Numbered from the stretch's first letter, positions 17,511-28,328 are shown. The stretch is 33,311 nt of DNA from Mycobacterium gordonae (GCF_002101675.1 NZ_LQOY01000018.1:1-33311); one strand, 5' to 3'. Translations and numbers: made by a program. The notes: a model not told the origin generated them from the letters alone.

Positions 17511-20500
17511 TCAGCTCTTGCGCAGCGGCGCGGGATCCCAGAACCCGCTGCGCGTCACCGTGCCCAACTCCAGCCGCGCCGGCGCGGCGCCCGGGTAGTA
17601 CGGCGTGAGGCGCTGCAGCGCACCCCAGTCCCGGAACCAGTCGTCCTTGAGGTAGCTGGCCACCGTCGTCGACTGCGTCAGCAACTCGGTGATACCGAGG
17701 GGGCCACCGCCGAGGTGGTCCATCACCGGCGAATTGGCCTCCGCGCCGAACCGGTCCGGCAGGATCCGCCACTTTGGTGTCTCGTCGACACCGTTCTGAT
17801 GACCGAACGGCCGCTGGCACGGGAATGCCAGCCCCACCAGCCAGTCCAGGAACACCGGATCCGACGAACCCACCACGTCCTGCAGCGTGCGCAGCCGCGG
17901 CACCCGCGGGGGAGTCAGCCCGATCCAGTGCTGCGGGGCCAGGTCGTCGTCGTCGGCCACCAATCGGACCTGGGTGGCCGAATCGGGGATGGCCGCCAAC
18001 GGCGCACGTAGGTTCCGCCACGCCGGCGCCGCCCCGACGTCAGCGAAACCCATCGACCCGCTGTGCTTCCCGGCCGCCGCTTCCTCGTCGGTGGCCCACT
18101 GCACCTGGACCTCGCGGGCGTCGAACCGGCCCGCGGCCGTCACCACCAGCAGCGGCGTCTTGTGCCGTTCTTCCTTGGCCGGCAGCCGATACCAGCCCGA
18201 CCGCAACATCGCCGGCACCTGGATGCCAGCGCGCCAGCTGCCGAGCACCGGGGTGCGCGACGGGTCGAGGTTGAACGGCAGCCGGGCCCGGGAGCCGTTG
18301 ATGCCCGGCGCGGCGGTGGTGCCGCCCTCGGTGCCGGCCTCGGTGCCGGTGATCACCCCGTCGTCGTTGGCGAAGTTCCGGTCTCCGGGACGCTCCATCA
18401 CCGGGTCAGCGGAGACGTCGGCGGGAATTCCGTTGGGAGTGAACGCTTCCGAGAGGCCTGCGCCCAGCGCGTCACCCACCGGCGCGGACACCGGCGCCAA
18501 CATGCCGGCCTGCGGATCCAGCTCGACCAGGACGTCCTCGGCCAGACCACAGGTCTTCCCGGTCAACGCCTGCAGGTTCGAGCGCCCCACCGACCACGCC
18601 GGATACTGGAAGATCATCGCCTGGGTCAGCGACACGACCTCCATCACAACCAGCAACCAGGTCGCAATTGCCAACGGCGACTGCGTGAAACGCGTTAAGC
18701 GGGCACCGAACCGGGTCCTGGGCGGTCCGTCGTCGTTGGTGGCGACGAAGTGCAACCATGCGGCGATCAACAGCACGACGACCGTCAGTTCGAGCAGTGC
18801 CGTCGTCAGTGACCACCGCCATTTGGGGAACGAATTCGACCACGGCACACCGAAATTCGACACATACCACCAGCCGTTCACGCTGGCGAACGACATGGCC
18901 ATCACGAACAGCACGACGGCGGCGAACACGGTGCGGTTGCGCCGGGAACGCATCGCGGCGCCGGTTACCGCGACCGCGGCCAACGCCCCCAGGGAACCGG
19001 CCAGGCCGGCGAACACCCCGAAGTGGTGGGTCCATTTGGTGGGGGTGAACATCATCGCCAGGAACGAGATGATGGTGATGCCGATGATGCGGCGGCTCGG
19101 CCCGGCCGCCGTGCCGGGAATCCGGCCCTTGCGCAACGAGATTGCCACCGCGATCGCCAGCGCGAGGATCAGCGCCAGCACCGCGAACCGGCGTGCCACC
19201 GACCCGTCCGGGCTGGGCATGAACAACCGCTCATAGCGGATGTGTTCGTCGAACCACTTCAGGCTGGGGCCGACGGCTTGCTTGAGCACGGTTGCCTGGG
19301 CTTCACCGGCAAACGTCTGGTCCCGGAAGATCAGGATCGCGGTGACGGTGGTGGCCGCCAGTATCGGCGAGATCAGCGGCAGCAGGCCGAACCGCTTGGA
19401 GCGGCGATGCAGGATGGTCCGCAACGGTCCGATCGCCACCAGCAAGGCACCGATCGAGGCGATGCCCGTCGGCCCGGAGAACAACGTCAATGCACCGATG
19501 ATGCACGCCGCGGCCACCGGCAACAGCCGGCTCGTGGCCACTGCGCGCTCAACCGAGCACCAGGTCAACAGGATGCCCAGGGCGATGATCGGCTCCGGCC
19601 GCAGACCGTTGTTCAGCGGCAGCCAGACCGCCAGGAACATCCCGGCCGCCGTCCAGGCCGCCGCGCGGCTCTTCTTGACGGAATGGCCCAACCGTGGGAT
19701 CACTTCGCGGCTGATCACCCACCAGGACGTCAGCGCCATCAGCAGGGTGGGCAGCCGCATCCAGACACTGGCCGTGGTGACGTGCGCCCACATCGCCAGT
19801 AGGTCGTAGTACCAGCCGAACGGCGCCTCGGGCGTGCCGAACCAGCGGTAGTAGTTCGCCATGTAGCCGGCGTGTTCGGACACCCGCGCCATGGTCAGGA
19901 TGTAGCCGTCGTCGGAAGTGTTGGCGCCGACGAAGTGCCACCACACCAGGACGGCGATCACCAGCGCGTCCAACGCGCCGATCGACCACCAGCGCGACGG
20001 CAGGAACCGGCGGTGCCGGGTGCCGTCGGCGGTGTCCAGGACGTGCAGCGCAACCAGGGAGGCTGCGGTCAGCAACAACCCGAGGATCATCGCGGTCAGC
20101 TTCAGCGGTGTAGGGGCGCTGCTGTAACGCGTGTCGACGGTCGCGGAGAAGCTCAGACCCGGCGGAGTCGGTCCGGCCAGGTCGGTGAACACCCCGACGA
20201 TCTGGGGGCGGAAGTCGTAGCCGCTCTTCTCGCCGCGCAGCGGTGCGCCGGGATGTTCGGTGGTCGGTCCCTGCTTGAGGCCGACGAATTCCCCGATGAC
20301 CCGGTCCGCGTGGGCGGTGAAGGTCAAGCGCTGACAATCCGGACCCAGAACCTGACTCAGCGGCGCCGCCACCACCGGCACGTTGCGCACGATCAGCACC
20401 AGGTCGCCGTTGACCCGCTGCAACAGCAGGCCGCGATCGACCGCCTTGGGCGCCTGCTTGGGCACCGTCGACAACAACACCGTCTTGCCCGTGTTCTGTG

Positions 20501-20759
20501 GCCCCTCCAGCCCGGCCGCGGCCTGACACGGGACGCTGATGTTCAGATCGGTAGCCACATAGCTGATCAGGGGCGCCTCGACGCTGCCGAAGGTGCCGTT
20601 CTGCGGCCAGTTGAGTTGGGCGGTGGTCTGGTTGACCGGCAGCAGCGGGGTCGCCAGCGCCAGCACCGTTCCGAGCAGTCCGGCGACGACGGCAACAAGG
20701 CGAGCGAGCCGGTAGTTTGCTCCCGCGTCGCCCACGGACGTAGATGCTAGTTCAGGCAC
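17511..20759 (-). CDS. embC: EmbC arabinosyltransferase, lipoarabinomannan synthesis
   Basis: The protein has about 1082 residues and very high similarity to M. tuberculosis EmbC (1094). Diagnostic segments are [17 protein letters not shown], the catalytic loop [39 protein letters not shown], and [20 protein letters not shown]; the C-terminal carbohydrate-binding part ends [10 protein letters not shown]. EmbC extends the arabinan of lipoarabinomannan from decaprenyl-phospho-arabinose. I chose the GTG at 20759, which overlaps the aftA stop by eight bases and gives the start [12 protein letters not shown]; a longer start at 20807 would lie deep inside aftA and add residues unlike EmbC. It is the last gene of the dprE1-dprE2-aftA-embC run; embA is not next to it. 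Confidence 0.96.
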   Translation of the reverse strand: MPELASTSVGDAGANYRLARLVAVVAGLLGTVLALATPLLPVNQTTAQLNWPQNGTFGSVEAPLISYVATDLNISVPCQAAAGLEGPQNTGKTVLLSTVPKQAPKAVDRGLLLQRVNGDLVLIVRNVPVVAAPLSQVLGPDCQRLTFTAHADRVIGEFVGLKQGPTTEHPGAPLRGEKSGYDFRPQIVGVFTDLAGPTPPGLSFSATVDTRYSSAPTPLKLTAMILGLLLTAASLVALHVLDTADGTRHRRFLPSRWWSIGALDALVIAVLVWWHFVGANTSDDGYILTMARVSEHAGYMANYYRWFGTPEAPFGWYYDLLAMWAHVTTASVWMRLPTLLMALTSWWVISREVIPRLGHSVKKSRAAAWTAAGMFLAVWLPLNNGLRPEPIIALGILLTWCSVERAVATSRLLPVAAACIIGALTLFSGPTGIASIGALLVAIGPLRTILHRRSKRFGLLPLISPILAATTVTAILIFRDQTFAGEAQATVLKQAVGPSLKWFDEHIRYERLFMPSPDGSVARRFAVLALILALAIAVAISLRKGRIPGTAAGPSRRIIGITIISFLAMMFTPTKWTHHFGVFAGLAGSLGALAAVAVTGAAMRSRRNRTVFAAVVLFVMAMSFASVNGWWYVSNFGVPWSNSFPKWRWSLTTALLELTVVVLLIAAWLHFVATNDDGPPRTRFGARLTRFTQSPLAIATWLLVVMEVVSLTQAMIFQYPAWSVGRSNLQALTGKTCGLAEDVLVELDPQAGMLAPVSAPVGDALGAGLSEAFTPNGIPADVSADPVMERPGDRNFANDDGVITGTEAGTEGGTTAAPGINGSRARLPFNLDPSRTPVLGSWRAGIQVPAMLRSGWYRLPAKEERHKTPLLVVTAAGRFDAREVQVQWATDEEAAAGKHSGSMGFADVGAAPAWRNLRAPLAAIPDSATQVRLVADDDDLAPQHWIGLTPPRVPRLRTLQDVVGSSDPVFLDWLVGLAFPCQRPFGHQNGVDETPKWRILPDRFGAEANSPVMDHLGGGPLGITELLTQSTTVASYLKDDWFRDWGALQRLTPYYPGAAPARLELGTVTRSGFWDPAPLRKS

Positions 20760-22710
20760 TCGGCTTACGGATGGCCACCACGAACGGCCCGATGGTCTCG
20801 ACGGCAAAACGCGGGTCGCTGAACAGGGCGGCCTTGAGGTCCACCGTGTACCTACGGACGTTGGGCTGATTGGGGTAGACGTCCTCGGCCAGCCGCAGGG
20901 TGTAAGTGTTGCCGGCGCCCCGGCGCATGATGAACACGGTGGGCGGGGGCCACGGCAGCGTGTCCAGCGCCTGGATCAACTCGTCGGCGGTCTTCAGCTT
21001 CGACCAGCTCTCGATCTGCGCGGCGCGTTTGTCGAACTGGGCCAGCGGATTGGCGTAGTGCGAAGTCAGGCCCTGAAAACCCCAGTAGGGGTAAAACGAC
21101 AGGAAGCTGTAGTCGGCCGTCATCACCACGGTCTCATCCCGCGGCCTGCCGGTGACCTTGGCGATGGCGGCGTCGACGGCCGGGTAGTACTTCTCCGAAC
21201 TCGGAGGTCGTCGGTCACCGCGCTGCCCGTCGCCGTCGGTGTCGGTGTAGGCGATCGTGAGGTCGGGCCGGAGCACGTCGGGAATGTCCTGGCTGAACGC
21301 GATCGCTGCCGCCATTCCCAGCGCCGCGGCCACCGGCAGTACCGCCCGGCCGCGGGGGGCCAGCGCCTTGGCCGCCTCGACGAAACCGAACACCCCGGCG
21401 GCCACCAGGAGCACGCTCAGGGTCGGCTGCAGGCGAAACGACAGCAGCGTGGTGCGGGCCAGGGTGGCCAGCATCGACAGCAGCGACCACGCGTAGACCG
21501 CCAGCACACCGATCGCCAGGCCGCCGGCCCGCACGGATGAACGAGCCCGCACCACCAGCCACAACGCGCCCAGCATGCAGCCCGCCCCGAGCAGCGAGAA
21601 CTGCAGCATGGGGAAGGTCAGCTCGGCACCGTCGGCGGGCAGGTAGTGGAAGGCGCTGACGCTGTTGCTGGTGGGAGAGCTCAGCGTGCGGAGCAGATAG
21701 GGCAGCCAGGTGATAGACGCGATCGCCGCCGCAATGACCCCGATGAGGACCAGCCGGCGCAGCGGGTCCACGGCGGCCTTGGCGCCGCCGGAGCGCCAGC
21801 GGGACGCCGCGAGGCCCAGCGCCATCAGTGTCACCGTGAAAGCGCTGTAGGCGACCAGCAGGGTGTACCAGGTGGCGGCGAAGCCCAGAAAGATGCCGGC
21901 GCCGACGATCGCCGCCCAGCCCCCAGATGCGTCCACCCCCGTTTCTTCGCCGAGCGTGGCCGTACGGTCGCGTTCGGCGTCGGTAGTGACTGTGGCGTCA
22001 CGGTCGGCGGTAAAAGTGCGCCCGGCGGCCCGCAGGCCCGACCACGTCAGCACGAACACCGGCGACAGCAGCACGGTGATCATTGCGGCGTAGGGCTCCG
22101 GCGAGCTGTAGGCCAGCGTCACCGCCGCCGTCGCGATGGTCACCAGCAGCGCGTACTCGAAGCGGACCATCCGCGTCCACAGCACCAGCGCCACCGCCAC
22201 CGCGATGGTGATCGACGTGATCGCCCACGGCTTGAACATCTCCCACGCCGGCGTCCCGGTCAGCGCCGCCGCACGCCCGCCGATCCAGAACCAGCCGGGC
22301 GGGTAGAGCGGCGGCAACCCGACATAGGTCATGTCGCGCAGCGCCGGGCTGTCGGCGAGCCGGGTCAGGTATTCGGTGCGGAACTGCTGGTCGACGGAGA
22401 TGCCGAACAGGTACAGCTTGGTGGCGCCCAGCGGCATGCCCAGCGTCACCACGGTGAAGGCCGACACGAACACCACGCCGCCCAGCTGGGCCAGCCGCCG
22501 CAAGCGTCCCCGGCGGTACGCCCAGCCGACGGCGAACAAGCCGGCCAGGCAGCCCACCTGGCCGACGGTGGTCAGTGCATGCAACTGGTTGGACGACGGG
22601 AAAGCGGGCCACTGCACCTGGGAGATGGCGACCAGCGACACAACCGCCACCACCACGGCGACAAGAGCCGCCAGCGCCATCTGGCCCAGGGTGGCCAGCG
22701 CGTTGCGCAT
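20752..22710 (-). CDS. aftA: AftA, priming arabinofuranosyltransferase
   Basis: The 652-residue (approximately) GT-C membrane enzyme matches M. tuberculosis AftA (Rv3792, 643 residues): [58 protein letters not shown], and a soluble C-terminal domain with [16 protein letters not shown] and [14 protein letters not shown]. AftA puts the first arabinofuranose on the galactan chain. I chose the ATG at 22710 ([17 protein letters not shown]), two bases after the dprE2 stop; the frame is open to 22794, but those residues lie within dprE2 and lack similarity. About 30 hydrophilic residues (roughly DNA 21925-22020; [18 protein letters not shown] and onward) are inserted in a loop where the M. tuberculosis protein has only a few. 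Confidence 0.96.
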   Translation of the reverse strand: MRNALATLGQMALAALVAVVVAVVSLVAISQVQWPAFPSSNQLHALTTVGQVGCLAGLFAVGWAYRRGRLRRLAQLGGVVFVSAFTVVTLGMPLGATKLYLFGISVDQQFRTEYLTRLADSPALRDMTYVGLPPLYPPGWFWIGGRAAALTGTPAWEMFKPWAITSITIAVAVALVLWTRMVRFEYALLVTIATAAVTLAYSSPEPYAAMITVLLSPVFVLTWSGLRAAGRTFTADRDATVTTDAERDRTATLGEETGVDASGGWAAIVGAGIFLGFAATWYTLLVAYSAFTVTLMALGLAASRWRSGGAKAAVDPLRRLVLIGVIAAAIASITWLPYLLRTLSSPTSNSVSAFHYLPADGAELTFPMLQFSLLGAGCMLGALWLVVRARSSVRAGGLAIGVLAVYAWSLLSMLATLARTTLLSFRLQPTLSVLLVAAGVFGFVEAAKALAPRGRAVLPVAAALGMAAAIAFSQDIPDVLRPDLTIAYTDTDGDGQRGDRRPPSSEKYYPAVDAAIAKVTGRPRDETVVMTADYSFLSFYPYWGFQGLTSHYANPLAQFDKRAAQIESWSKLKTADELIQALDTLPWPPPTVFIMRRGAGNTYTLRLAEDVYPNQPNVRRYTVDLKAALFSDPRFAVETIGPFVVAIRKPSA

Positions 22711-22712
22711 GC

Positions 22713-23477
22713 TCAGATGGGCAGCTTGCGGAAGATGCTCCGCGGAATGTGGCGCAACACCATCATCACGTAGCGAAATGCTGTTGGCGCCCAAACCAAT
22801 TCCTTACCTTTTGCCGACGCGGTCACCGCGAGGTTAGCGACGTACTCCTTGTCGACGGTCAACGGTGCTTCCTTGACGTGGGCGCTCATCCTGGTTCGCA
22901 CCTGGCCCGGGCGAATCACCAGGACCCGAACCCCGTACTCGCGCAGCGCCTCTGAGAGGCCCAGGTAGAAGCCGTCGAGGCCGGCCTTGGTGGACCCGTA
23001 GACGAAGTTGGATCGGCGCACCCGCTCACCGGCGACCGTACTCATCGCGATGATCTGGCCGAACCCTTGCGCGCGCATCTTCTCGGCCAGCAGCACACCC
23101 ACCGATACCGCTGCCGTGTAATTGATTTCGGCGATCTGCACGGCCTTGCGCTGGTTCTGCCAGAGTTCCTCGGCGTCACCCAGCAAGCCGAACGCGACGA
23201 TCGCCACGTCGATGTCTCCGTTGCCGAAGCACTCGTCGATCACCTTGGGGTGGGTGTCGGGTTCCAGCGCGTCGAAGTCGACGAGCTCCACCGACCGCGC
23301 GCCGGCCGCCTGCAGCTGCGCCACCGCGGCCTCACGGCCCGGGTCTTCGGGCATGGCGGCCAACACGATTCGCGCGGCCGCGTTCTGCAGGTACCGCTCG
23401 CAGATGGCCAGCCCGATCTCGGAGGTCCCGCCGAGGAGCAGGATCGACTGGGGATTTCCTACGGCGTCAAGCACCAT
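22713..23477 (-). CDS. dprE2: DprE2, decaprenylphosphoryl-2-keto-ribose reductase
   Basis: This is a 254-residue short-chain dehydrogenase, the same length as M. tuberculosis DprE2 (Rv3791). It shows the nucleotide-binding [10 protein letters not shown] (residues 13-22), the IVAFGLLGD segment, and the YGSTK active site (Tyr-xxx-Lys) preceded by the [15 protein letters not shown] stretch. It uses NADH to reduce the 2-keto intermediate made by DprE1, giving decaprenyl-phospho-arabinose, the only arabinose donor for the Emb and Aft enzymes. The ATG directly follows the dprE1 stop with no gap; GGAG sits about 11 bases upstream inside dprE1. The two proteins act as a pair. Confidence 0.97.
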   Translation of the reverse strand: MVLDAVGNPQSILLLGGTSEIGLAICERYLQNAAARIVLAAMPEDPGREAAVAQLQAAGARSVELVDFDALEPDTHPKVIDECFGNGDIDVAIVAFGLLGDAEELWQNQRKAVQIAEINYTAAVSVGVLLAEKMRAQGFGQIIAMSTVAGERVRRSNFVYGSTKAGLDGFYLGLSEALREYGVRVLVIRPGQVRTRMSAHVKEAPLTVDKEYVANLAVTASAKGKELVWAPTAFRYVMMVLRHIPRSIFRKLPI

Positions 23478-24860
23478 CTAGAGCAGCTCCAAGCGTCGGG
23501 CCATGTCGGAGGCGAACACCCCGGACGGATCGACCTTGCGGCGCAAAGCGATCCACTCGTCGATCCGCGGATACATGGCATGAAAGGTCTCCGCGGTGGT
23601 GCGGGAGTCTTTGGCGGTGTAGAGCCGGCCGCCGAATTGCAGTACCCGCCGGTCGAGTTCGCTGACGAACTCGTTGAGGCCGGCTTTGATCGGGAAGTCG
23701 ACGCAGATGTTCCAGCCCGGGATCGGGAAGCTGAGCGGCGCCTGATTACCCGGGCCGAAAAGCTTGAAGACGTTGAGGAACGAATAGTGGCCGCTGGCCT
23801 GGATGTCGCGGATGATCCGCTTGAATTCGTCGACGGCTTCGGTGGGCACCACGAACTGGTATTGCAGGAAGCCGGCCTGGCCGTAACCGCGATTCCATTC
23901 CCCGAACATGTCCAGCGGGTGGTAGAACTGCGTCAGGTTCTGGATCTTGCCCCGGTACGTGCCGGATTTGCGGTACCAGAGTTCGCCGATCGGCCCGAAC
24001 GTGTACTTGTTGGCCAGCCCGTTGGGGAAGATGTCGGGAAACGTAAAAAGTTGCGGCGCATCGAATTTCAGCGGATTGCGGGCCAGCTTGTCCGGTAGCT
24101 GCGCAAGCGTGGCCAGCGAGCCGCGGGACACCGCCGCACGGCCCAGCTTGGGGGGCGCGCTGATCGCGTCGAACCAGGCGCTGGAATAGGTGTAGTTATT
24201 CTCGCTGCCGTCGCTGTGCAGGGCGATCGTTTCGTCCAGAGTGGCGGTGACGTCGCCGTCGGCGATGAAGTAGGCCGTCTCGGTCGGTGTCATCTCGATG
24301 GTGGCGCGCAGGATGATTCCGGTCAGCCCGTTGCCGCCGACGGTGGCCCAGAACAACTCGGCGTCCTCGCCGTCCGGAGTCACCCGCCGGATCTCGCCGT
24401 TGGCCAGCAGCACGTCCATGCTGCGGACGTGGTTGCCGAAGCTGCCGGCGCTGTGGTGGTTCTTGCCGTGAATGTCACAGCCGATCGCGCCGCCGATGGT
24501 GACCTGACGGGTGCCCGGCAGCACCGGCACCCACAGCCCCAGCGGCAGCGCCGCCTTCATCAGCTGGTCCAGGTTCACCCCGCCGTCGACGTCGGCGAGC
24601 CTGGTCTCGGCGTTCAGCGAGTGGATCTTGTGCAGCGCGGACATGTCGATCACCAGGCCGCCGCCGTTCTGCGCGTTGTCGCCGTAGGACCGGCCCAGCC
24701 CGCGGGCGATCACGCCCCGGCCGTCGGAGTCCGCCGCCCGAACCACCGCCTCGGCGATCACCTCGACGTCGGGGGTGCGCAGCACCTGCGCCACCGAGGG
24801 CGCCGTTCGTCCCCACCCGGTCAGCCGCTCGGGTGTCGTGGTCGTTTCGCTGCTCGACAT
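23478..24860 (-). CDS. dprE1: DprE1, decaprenylphosphoryl-ribose 2'-oxidase
   Basis: The 460-residue flavoenzyme (461 in M. tuberculosis) has the FAD-binding segments [20 protein letters not shown] and [20 protein letters not shown], then the C-terminal substrate domain. Cys386 in [10 protein letters not shown] is the counterpart of Cys387, the residue attacked by benzothiazinones, and is present, so the site looks drug-sensitive. DprE1 oxidises decaprenyl-phospho-ribose at C2 as the first step of epimerisation to arabinose. The ATG at 24860 gives [20 protein letters not shown], fitting the family start; the open frame upstream overlaps the GtrA gene and is a shadow. It begins 32 bp after the GtrA-family gene. 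Confidence 0.97.
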   Translation of the reverse strand: MSSSETTTTPERLTGWGRTAPSVAQVLRTPDVEVIAEAVVRAADSDGRGVIARGLGRSYGDNAQNGGGLVIDMSALHKIHSLNAETRLADVDGGVNLDQLMKAALPLGLWVPVLPGTRQVTIGGAIGCDIHGKNHHSAGSFGNHVRSMDVLLANGEIRRVTPDGEDAELFWATVGGNGLTGIILRATIEMTPTETAYFIADGDVTATLDETIALHSDGSENNYTYSSAWFDAISAPPKLGRAAVSRGSLATLAQLPDKLARNPLKFDAPQLFTFPDIFPNGLANKYTFGPIGELWYRKSGTYRGKIQNLTQFYHPLDMFGEWNRGYGQAGFLQYQFVVPTEAVDEFKRIIRDIQASGHYSFLNVFKLFGPGNQAPLSFPIPGWNICVDFPIKAGLNEFVSELDRRVLQFGGRLYTAKDSRTTAETFHAMYPRIDEWIALRRKVDPSGVFASDMARRLELL

Positions 24861-24892
24861 CGTCAAAGAGGGTACCGCGCCCAAGGTACGGG

Positions 24893-25330
24893 TCAGCGGA
24901 TGCGGAAGATCACGGTTCGCTGGACGATGAAATTGATCACCGTCGCGGTGCCCTGGGCCACCACGAACGCGACGGGCACCGCCCACCCGCGGTAGTGCAA
25001 CAGTTCCAGACACAGATGGTTGAGTCCGACCTGCACCGAGAAGGTCACGGCGTAGAGCGCCATCACCGCGATGAACCGCGCGGTGCTCGGTGAGGCCTGG
25101 AACGTCCAACGCCGGTTGATCAGGTACGCCGTGATGGTGCCCACGATGAAGCTGGTGGCCTTGGCCAGGTCGACCTGCACGCCCAGCAGCTTGTACAGGA
25201 TCAGATAGAGCCCGAAGTCGACGACCGCCGAGAAAGAGCCGGTGATGAGGAAGCGCAGCGCCTGGGTCGTCAGATGCAGATGCTGGTGCTGTCCGGGGTG
25301 TTCGGCATCTGGCTCCGGCGGCGGGATCAT
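24893..25330 (-). CDS. GtrA-family membrane protein (Rv3789-like)
   Basis: The 145-residue protein has four predicted membrane helices ([69 protein letters not shown]) and the family signature LINRRWTFQ. It aligns with Rv3789 (121 residues) and has about 24 extra hydrophilic N-terminal residues, including QHQHLH. Rv3789 was first proposed to move decaprenyl-phospho-arabinose across the membrane and later to act as an anchor for AftA; its role is debated. Its place just upstream of dprE1 matches M. tuberculosis. I kept the ATG at 25330, but an internal start nearer RFLITG cannot be excluded. Confidence 0.9.
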   Translation of the reverse strand: MIPPPEPDAEHPGQHQHLHLTTQALRFLITGSFSAVVDFGLYLILYKLLGVQVDLAKATSFIVGTITAYLINRRWTFQASPSTARFIAVMALYAVTFSVQVGLNHLCLELLHYRGWAVPVAFVVAQGTATVINFIVQRTVIFRIR

Positions 25331-25341
25331 CGAGTGGGAGT

Positions 25342-25827
25342 TTAGGTGGGCAGCTTCACCGAGAGCAGCTCGACCTGGCTGGGCCCCTGCGGCGTGGAGT
25401 ACGTGACCGTGTCGCCCGCCTGGTGGCCGGCGAGGGCTTGTGCCAACGGGCTGCGCGCCGTCAGCGTCTCGCCTTCGTGGCCCACCGGCGTTTCCTCCAC
25501 GATCGAGATCACGTACATGGTGACCACTTCGCCGTCGGCGAACCGCAGCGTGACCTCGGTGCCACCGGGCAGCGTGTCGGAGGAGTCCACGTCCGAAGGC
25601 CCTGACTTCAACCGCCGGTCCAGCTCGTTGATCCGATCGGCGAGCACCGCCAGCTCGTCGGCACGCTGGATCGCTTCGGCCGCGTCCCCGTGATCACCCA
25701 CCATCCCGCGGTCATTCTTGACCTCGATCTCCAGGCGGTCGTGCCGCTGCCGGAGCCGCTCCAGTTCGGCGGCGAGGTTGTCGCGCGCTGCCGCTGCCGG
25801 ATCTGTGGACCGGGCTTCTTCGCTCAC
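25342..25827 (-). CDS. GreA/GreB-type transcription factor (Rv3788-like)
   Basis: The protein has 161 residues, the same length as Rv3788. The N-terminal half is a coiled coil ([20 protein letters not shown]) with an acidic tip, [15 protein letters not shown]. The C-terminal half is the FKBP-like Gre domain ([40 protein letters not shown]). Such proteins insert into the RNA polymerase secondary channel; Rv3788 is reported to inhibit transcription rather than stimulate cleavage. The GTG at 25827 has AAAGGGG upstream and gives the family length; the longer ATG at 25893 adds 22 unrelated residues. It ends 11 bp before the GtrA-family gene and may be co-transcribed with it. Confidence 0.9.
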   Translation of the reverse strand: MSEEARSTDPAAAARDNLAAELERLRQRHDRLEIEVKNDRGMVGDHGDAAEAIQRADELAVLADRINELDRRLKSGPSDVDSSDTLPGGTEVTLRFADGEVVTMYVISIVEETPVGHEGETLTARSPLAQALAGHQAGDTVTYSTPQGPSQVELLSVKLPT

Positions 25828-25923
25828 GACCACCCCTTTCGCCGAGCACCTATCGGGCGTTTCAGTGATACACCACAAAAGGCTGGGCGTCACTCATATC
25901 CCGCAGGCGTTTACCGCCGCGTA

Positions 25924-27027
25924 TCACGCCGGGGCGCCTTCCTCGTCGTCGTACTGCGACAGTCCGTTGCGCACGGCGTCGAAAATGGCCAGTCCCTGTG
26001 ACACCAGGCCACTGGTCACCTGACTGATCCCTTCGGCGCCGTTGAGCACGGTCAAATTGGACCCGGCCAACCCCCGCGCCGCCTTGTCGACGATCTCGGG
26101 CAGTTGGTCGATGATCATCCGGTCCAGCGCGACCCGGTTGTGCGACGCGGCGGCCTCGGCCTGAATCTTCATTTTCTCGGCATCGGCCACGGCCAGGATG
26201 CGGACCCGTTCGGCTTCCGCCTCGGCCGGCTTCACCACCTCGGCGACCAACTCCTGCTGGCGCAGTTCGGCCGCGCGCTGGGCCAGTTCGGTGCGCATGG
26301 CCAGCACCTCACGCTGGGCCTCGGCCTCGGCCAGCGGACCCGCCTGCGCCGCCTCCGCCTGAGCTTTGTCCACCTCGGCCTTGTACTGGGCCTTCACGAT
26401 GGCTGTCTCCCGGGCGAACTCGGCCTGCTTGCGTTGCGACTCCTGTTCGGCCTCGGCGGCTTTCTGATTCGCCTGGGCCTGGGCGATCTGGGCCTGCTGC
26501 TGCACCGCGGCGTTGTGCGGGGCCGACATCGCCTTGATGTAGCCCAGACCGTCGTCGTCGATGGACTGAATCTGCAGCGCGTCGACGTTCAGGCCGATGC
26601 GGGCCATCTCCTCCTTGGAGCCGTCGAGCACCTCGGTGGCCAGCTTCTGGCGCTCCCGGATGATTTGCTCGACGGTCATCGAGCCGATGATCGAGCGCAG
26701 GTGCCCGGCGAAGATTCGGCCGGTCAGAACCGACATCTGGTCTTGTTCGGACAGAAAGCGCTGCGCGGCGGCGATGATGCTTTCCGTGTCGTTGCCCACC
26801 TTGAAAGCGATGACGGCCCGGACGTTGAGGGTGATGCCCTGCTGGGTGACGCATTTCTCGGCCACCTCCGCCTCGCACATCGCCAGCGTCAGGAACGCGG
26901 CCTTGCGGAAGAACGGGATGACGAAGGCGCCGTGCCCGGTCACCACGCGGAACGGCGCATTGCCTTTGGCCTTTCCGCCGGAAATCAGCATCGCCTCGTC
27001 CGGCGCGGGCACTCGGTAGCCGAGCAT
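25924..27027 (-). CDS. Flotillin-like SPFH-domain protein
   Basis: The 367-residue protein has an N-terminal SPFH (band 7) domain (about 1-165; RVVTGHGAFVIPFF, AEVAEKCVTQQGITLNVRAV). A long Ala/Glu/Gln/Lys-rich coiled coil follows (about 190-310; QAQANQKAAEAEQESQRKQA and similar). The C-terminal tail is ALDRMIIDQLPEIVDKAARG. There is no clear membrane helix, so it likely binds the membrane peripherally, as flotillins do, and oligomerises to organise membrane domains. The start is the ATG at 27027 with AAGGAG seven bases upstream. It follows the NfeD-like gene by 25 bp; SPFH and NfeD proteins are well-known partners. Its link to the upstream pterin-like genes is positional only. Confidence 0.9.
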   Translation of the reverse strand: MLGYRVPAPDEAMLISGGKAKGNAPFRVVTGHGAFVIPFFRKAAFLTLAMCEAEVAEKCVTQQGITLNVRAVIAFKVGNDTESIIAAAQRFLSEQDQMSVLTGRIFAGHLRSIIGSMTVEQIIRERQKLATEVLDGSKEEMARIGLNVDALQIQSIDDDGLGYIKAMSAPHNAAVQQQAQIAQAQANQKAAEAEQESQRKQAEFARETAIVKAQYKAEVDKAQAEAAQAGPLAEAEAQREVLAMRTELAQRAAELRQQELVAEVVKPAEAEAERVRILAVADAEKMKIQAEAAASHNRVALDRMIIDQLPEIVDKAARGLAGSNLTVLNGAEGISQVTSGLVSQGLAIFDAVRNGLSQYDDEEGAPA

Positions 27028-27052
27028 GGTTGTACTCCTTGTGTTTTCGTTG

Positions 27053-27286
27053 CTAGGGGAAAGTCGGGTCATTCCAGGGCTCGACGACGACGGTTCGTGG
27101 GCCGTGGGCCTGCACGACGAGCACCTGGGTGCCCTTGGGTAGCGGTTCGTCGGAGCGGGCCAGGAAGGTCTCCTTGGAGCCGCGCACCGTCAGCAGCACC
27201 TCACCGGCGCCCTCGGCGCCGCGGGTCGGAACGATCAGGGTGCCCACGCAACCGATCACAGAGGCGCTCACGGTCGCATTCTGCAC
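27053..27286 (-). CDS. Small NfeD-like OB-fold protein
   Basis: The 77-residue protein resembles the soluble OB-fold end of NfeD proteins: GCVGTLIVPTRGAEGAGEVL, then a VRGSKETFLARSDEPLPKGT stretch and QVLVVQAHGPRTVVVEPW. NfeD proteins pair with SPFH proteins, and the flotillin-like gene follows by 25 bp, so this is probably its partner. There is no membrane segment, unlike full NfeD proteins. The start is taken as the GTG at 27286; a GTG five codons later is possible. It begins 17 bp after the lipoprotein gene stop, so it may belong to the same transcript. Confidence 0.8.
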   Translation of the reverse strand: MQNATVSASVIGCVGTLIVPTRGAEGAGEVLLTVRGSKETFLARSDEPLPKGTQVLVVQAHGPRTVVVEPWNDPTFP

Positions 27287-27303
27287 CCTGGGCTACCTGG
27301 CGG

Positions 27304-27801
27304 TTACATTTCCAGGTCGATTCCGACGACCTGTGCGGCGTGGTCGGTGATGTCGTAGGCCGGGGACGCGCCGGCCACCGTATTCGGCAGTGGCCCGCCC
27401 GGGCGCCCGGCCAGTTGCGGGCGGACGGTCCAGGAGCCGAACGTGATCGGGACTACCGCGATCCGCGTGCCGTTCGGATCGGCGAGATCCTGCCCGTACC
27501 GCATCAACTGCCAGTTCTGCTGATGCGGATCGGCGGAAACCGCGTAGACGCGATCGAGGTTCCAGGCCGTCATCAGCCAATGCGCGTCGCGACCGGGAAA
27601 CCGCAATGTGAAGCCGGCGCCCTGTGAAACCTCGACCGGCGCCGCGGCGAGCGCGGCGCGCAACTGTTCGGGTGAACCGGCCGACCTGAGCGTCGACGGG
27701 AGGCCCGTCAGGAAGGCGTCGAGATCGGTTGTGGCCCTGGCGTTTCCGCAGCCGACGCAGATCAGGCCGGTGACCAGAAGCAGCGCAAATGGCGCCTTCA
27801 C
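27304..27801 (-). CDS. Putative lipoprotein of unknown function
   Basis: The 165-residue protein starts at a GTG whose last bases overlap the upstream stop codon (GTGA overlap). Its N-terminus KAPFALLLVTGLICVGCGNA looks like a lipoprotein signal with Cys near residue 17, though the lipobox (CVGC) is not perfect. The mature part contains SPEQLRAALAAAPVEVSQGA, HWLMTAWNLDRVYAVSADP and GTRIAVVPITFGSWTVRP. I do not recognise a family. The four-base overlap with the pterin-synthase-like gene implies translational coupling, so an exported lipoprotein appears to be made in step with a cytoplasmic enzyme; a role in binding or sensing a product is speculation. Confidence 0.8.
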   Translation of the reverse strand: MKAPFALLLVTGLICVGCGNARATTDLDAFLTGLPSTLRSAGSPEQLRAALAAAPVEVSQGAGFTLRFPGRDAHWLMTAWNLDRVYAVSADPHQQNWQLMRYGQDLADPNGTRIAVVPITFGSWTVRPQLAGRPGGPLPNTVAGASPAYDITDHAAQVVGIDLEM

Positions 27802-28328
27802 ACCCAGTCCTTCACCGGCAACGCGGTGAGCGTGAACACCCTGCTGCCGCTCTCCTGAGCGTCGATTCGCGACACCCAGGCCCGCCCGCCCGTCGCCTGG
27901 GCGACGATGCGTTCCACCGTCTCGAACACCCAGGCGCCCGAGGCTTCCAGGGCGGTGCTCTCCACGATTCGCATGTCGACCAGGTCGCGCTCGGCGAGCA
28001 GTTCGAACAAATCGCGCTGGGGGTCGTTCGAGGTGATCAACGTGGTGTGCCCGAACTGAGCCGCGAGCGCGGCGCGGATGTCGTCGAGGCACTCTGCGCT
28101 CAACACCTGGTCGTCGGATTGCCTTTCGTCGCAGGCGAATTCGATCTCGAAGCTGAGTGCGTAGCCGTGTAGGAACAGCCGCTTGCCGTTGTCGGACCAG
28201 GACCGCCGGCAGCAGTGCAGTCCGCCGAACCGCTTGCGCAGGTGAAAACGCGCCGTGCGTCCCACGGGTGCGTCATCGCGGTGCATGGTGGTCGTCTGGG
28301 CAGTGCCGGCGAAGGCGATCTCAGGCAT
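27798..28328 (-). CDS. 6-pyruvoyltetrahydropterin synthase/QueD-like protein with altered active site
   Basis: The 176-residue protein has the T-fold pattern of PTPS/QueD enzymes: FHLRKRFGGLHCC, LHGYALSFEIEFAC, FGHTTLITSNDPQRDLFELL, ESTALEASGAWVFETVERIV and the C-terminal strand near RVFTL. Compared with the family's HxH zinc site and Cys-Asp-His triad, His38, His54 and His94 are kept. The third zinc His is Tyr56, the Asp of the triad is Gly93, and no Cys lies before the LHGY motif (two cysteines follow His38 instead). The standard reaction is therefore doubtful. I chose the ATG at 28328, which overlaps the FolE-like stop by eight bases; an AAAGAAG lies upstream. It is coupled to the cyclohydrolase-like gene upstream and the lipoprotein gene downstream. 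Confidence 0.75.
   Translation of the reverse strand: MPEIAFAGTAQTTTMHRDDAPVGRTARFHLRKRFGGLHCCRRSWSDNGKRLFLHGYALSFEIEFACDERQSDDQVLSAECLDDIRAALAAQFGHTTLITSNDPQRDLFELLAERDLVDMRIVESTALEASGAWVFETVERIVAQATGGRAWVSRIDAQESGSRVFTLTALPVKDWV

Noticed and set aside
21646..22773. 375-residue plus-strand frame opposite aftA
   Set aside because: Arg/Gly/His-rich shadow of aftA with no recognisable domain.
25905..25923. Hairpin terminator after the flotillin-like gene
   Set aside because: The stem (GGCG/CGCC with partial extension) is short and overlaps few T residues; not convincing.
26104..27627. 507-residue plus-strand frame opposite the flotillin-like gene
   Set aside because: Leu/Gly-rich shadow of an Ala/Glu coiled-coil gene.
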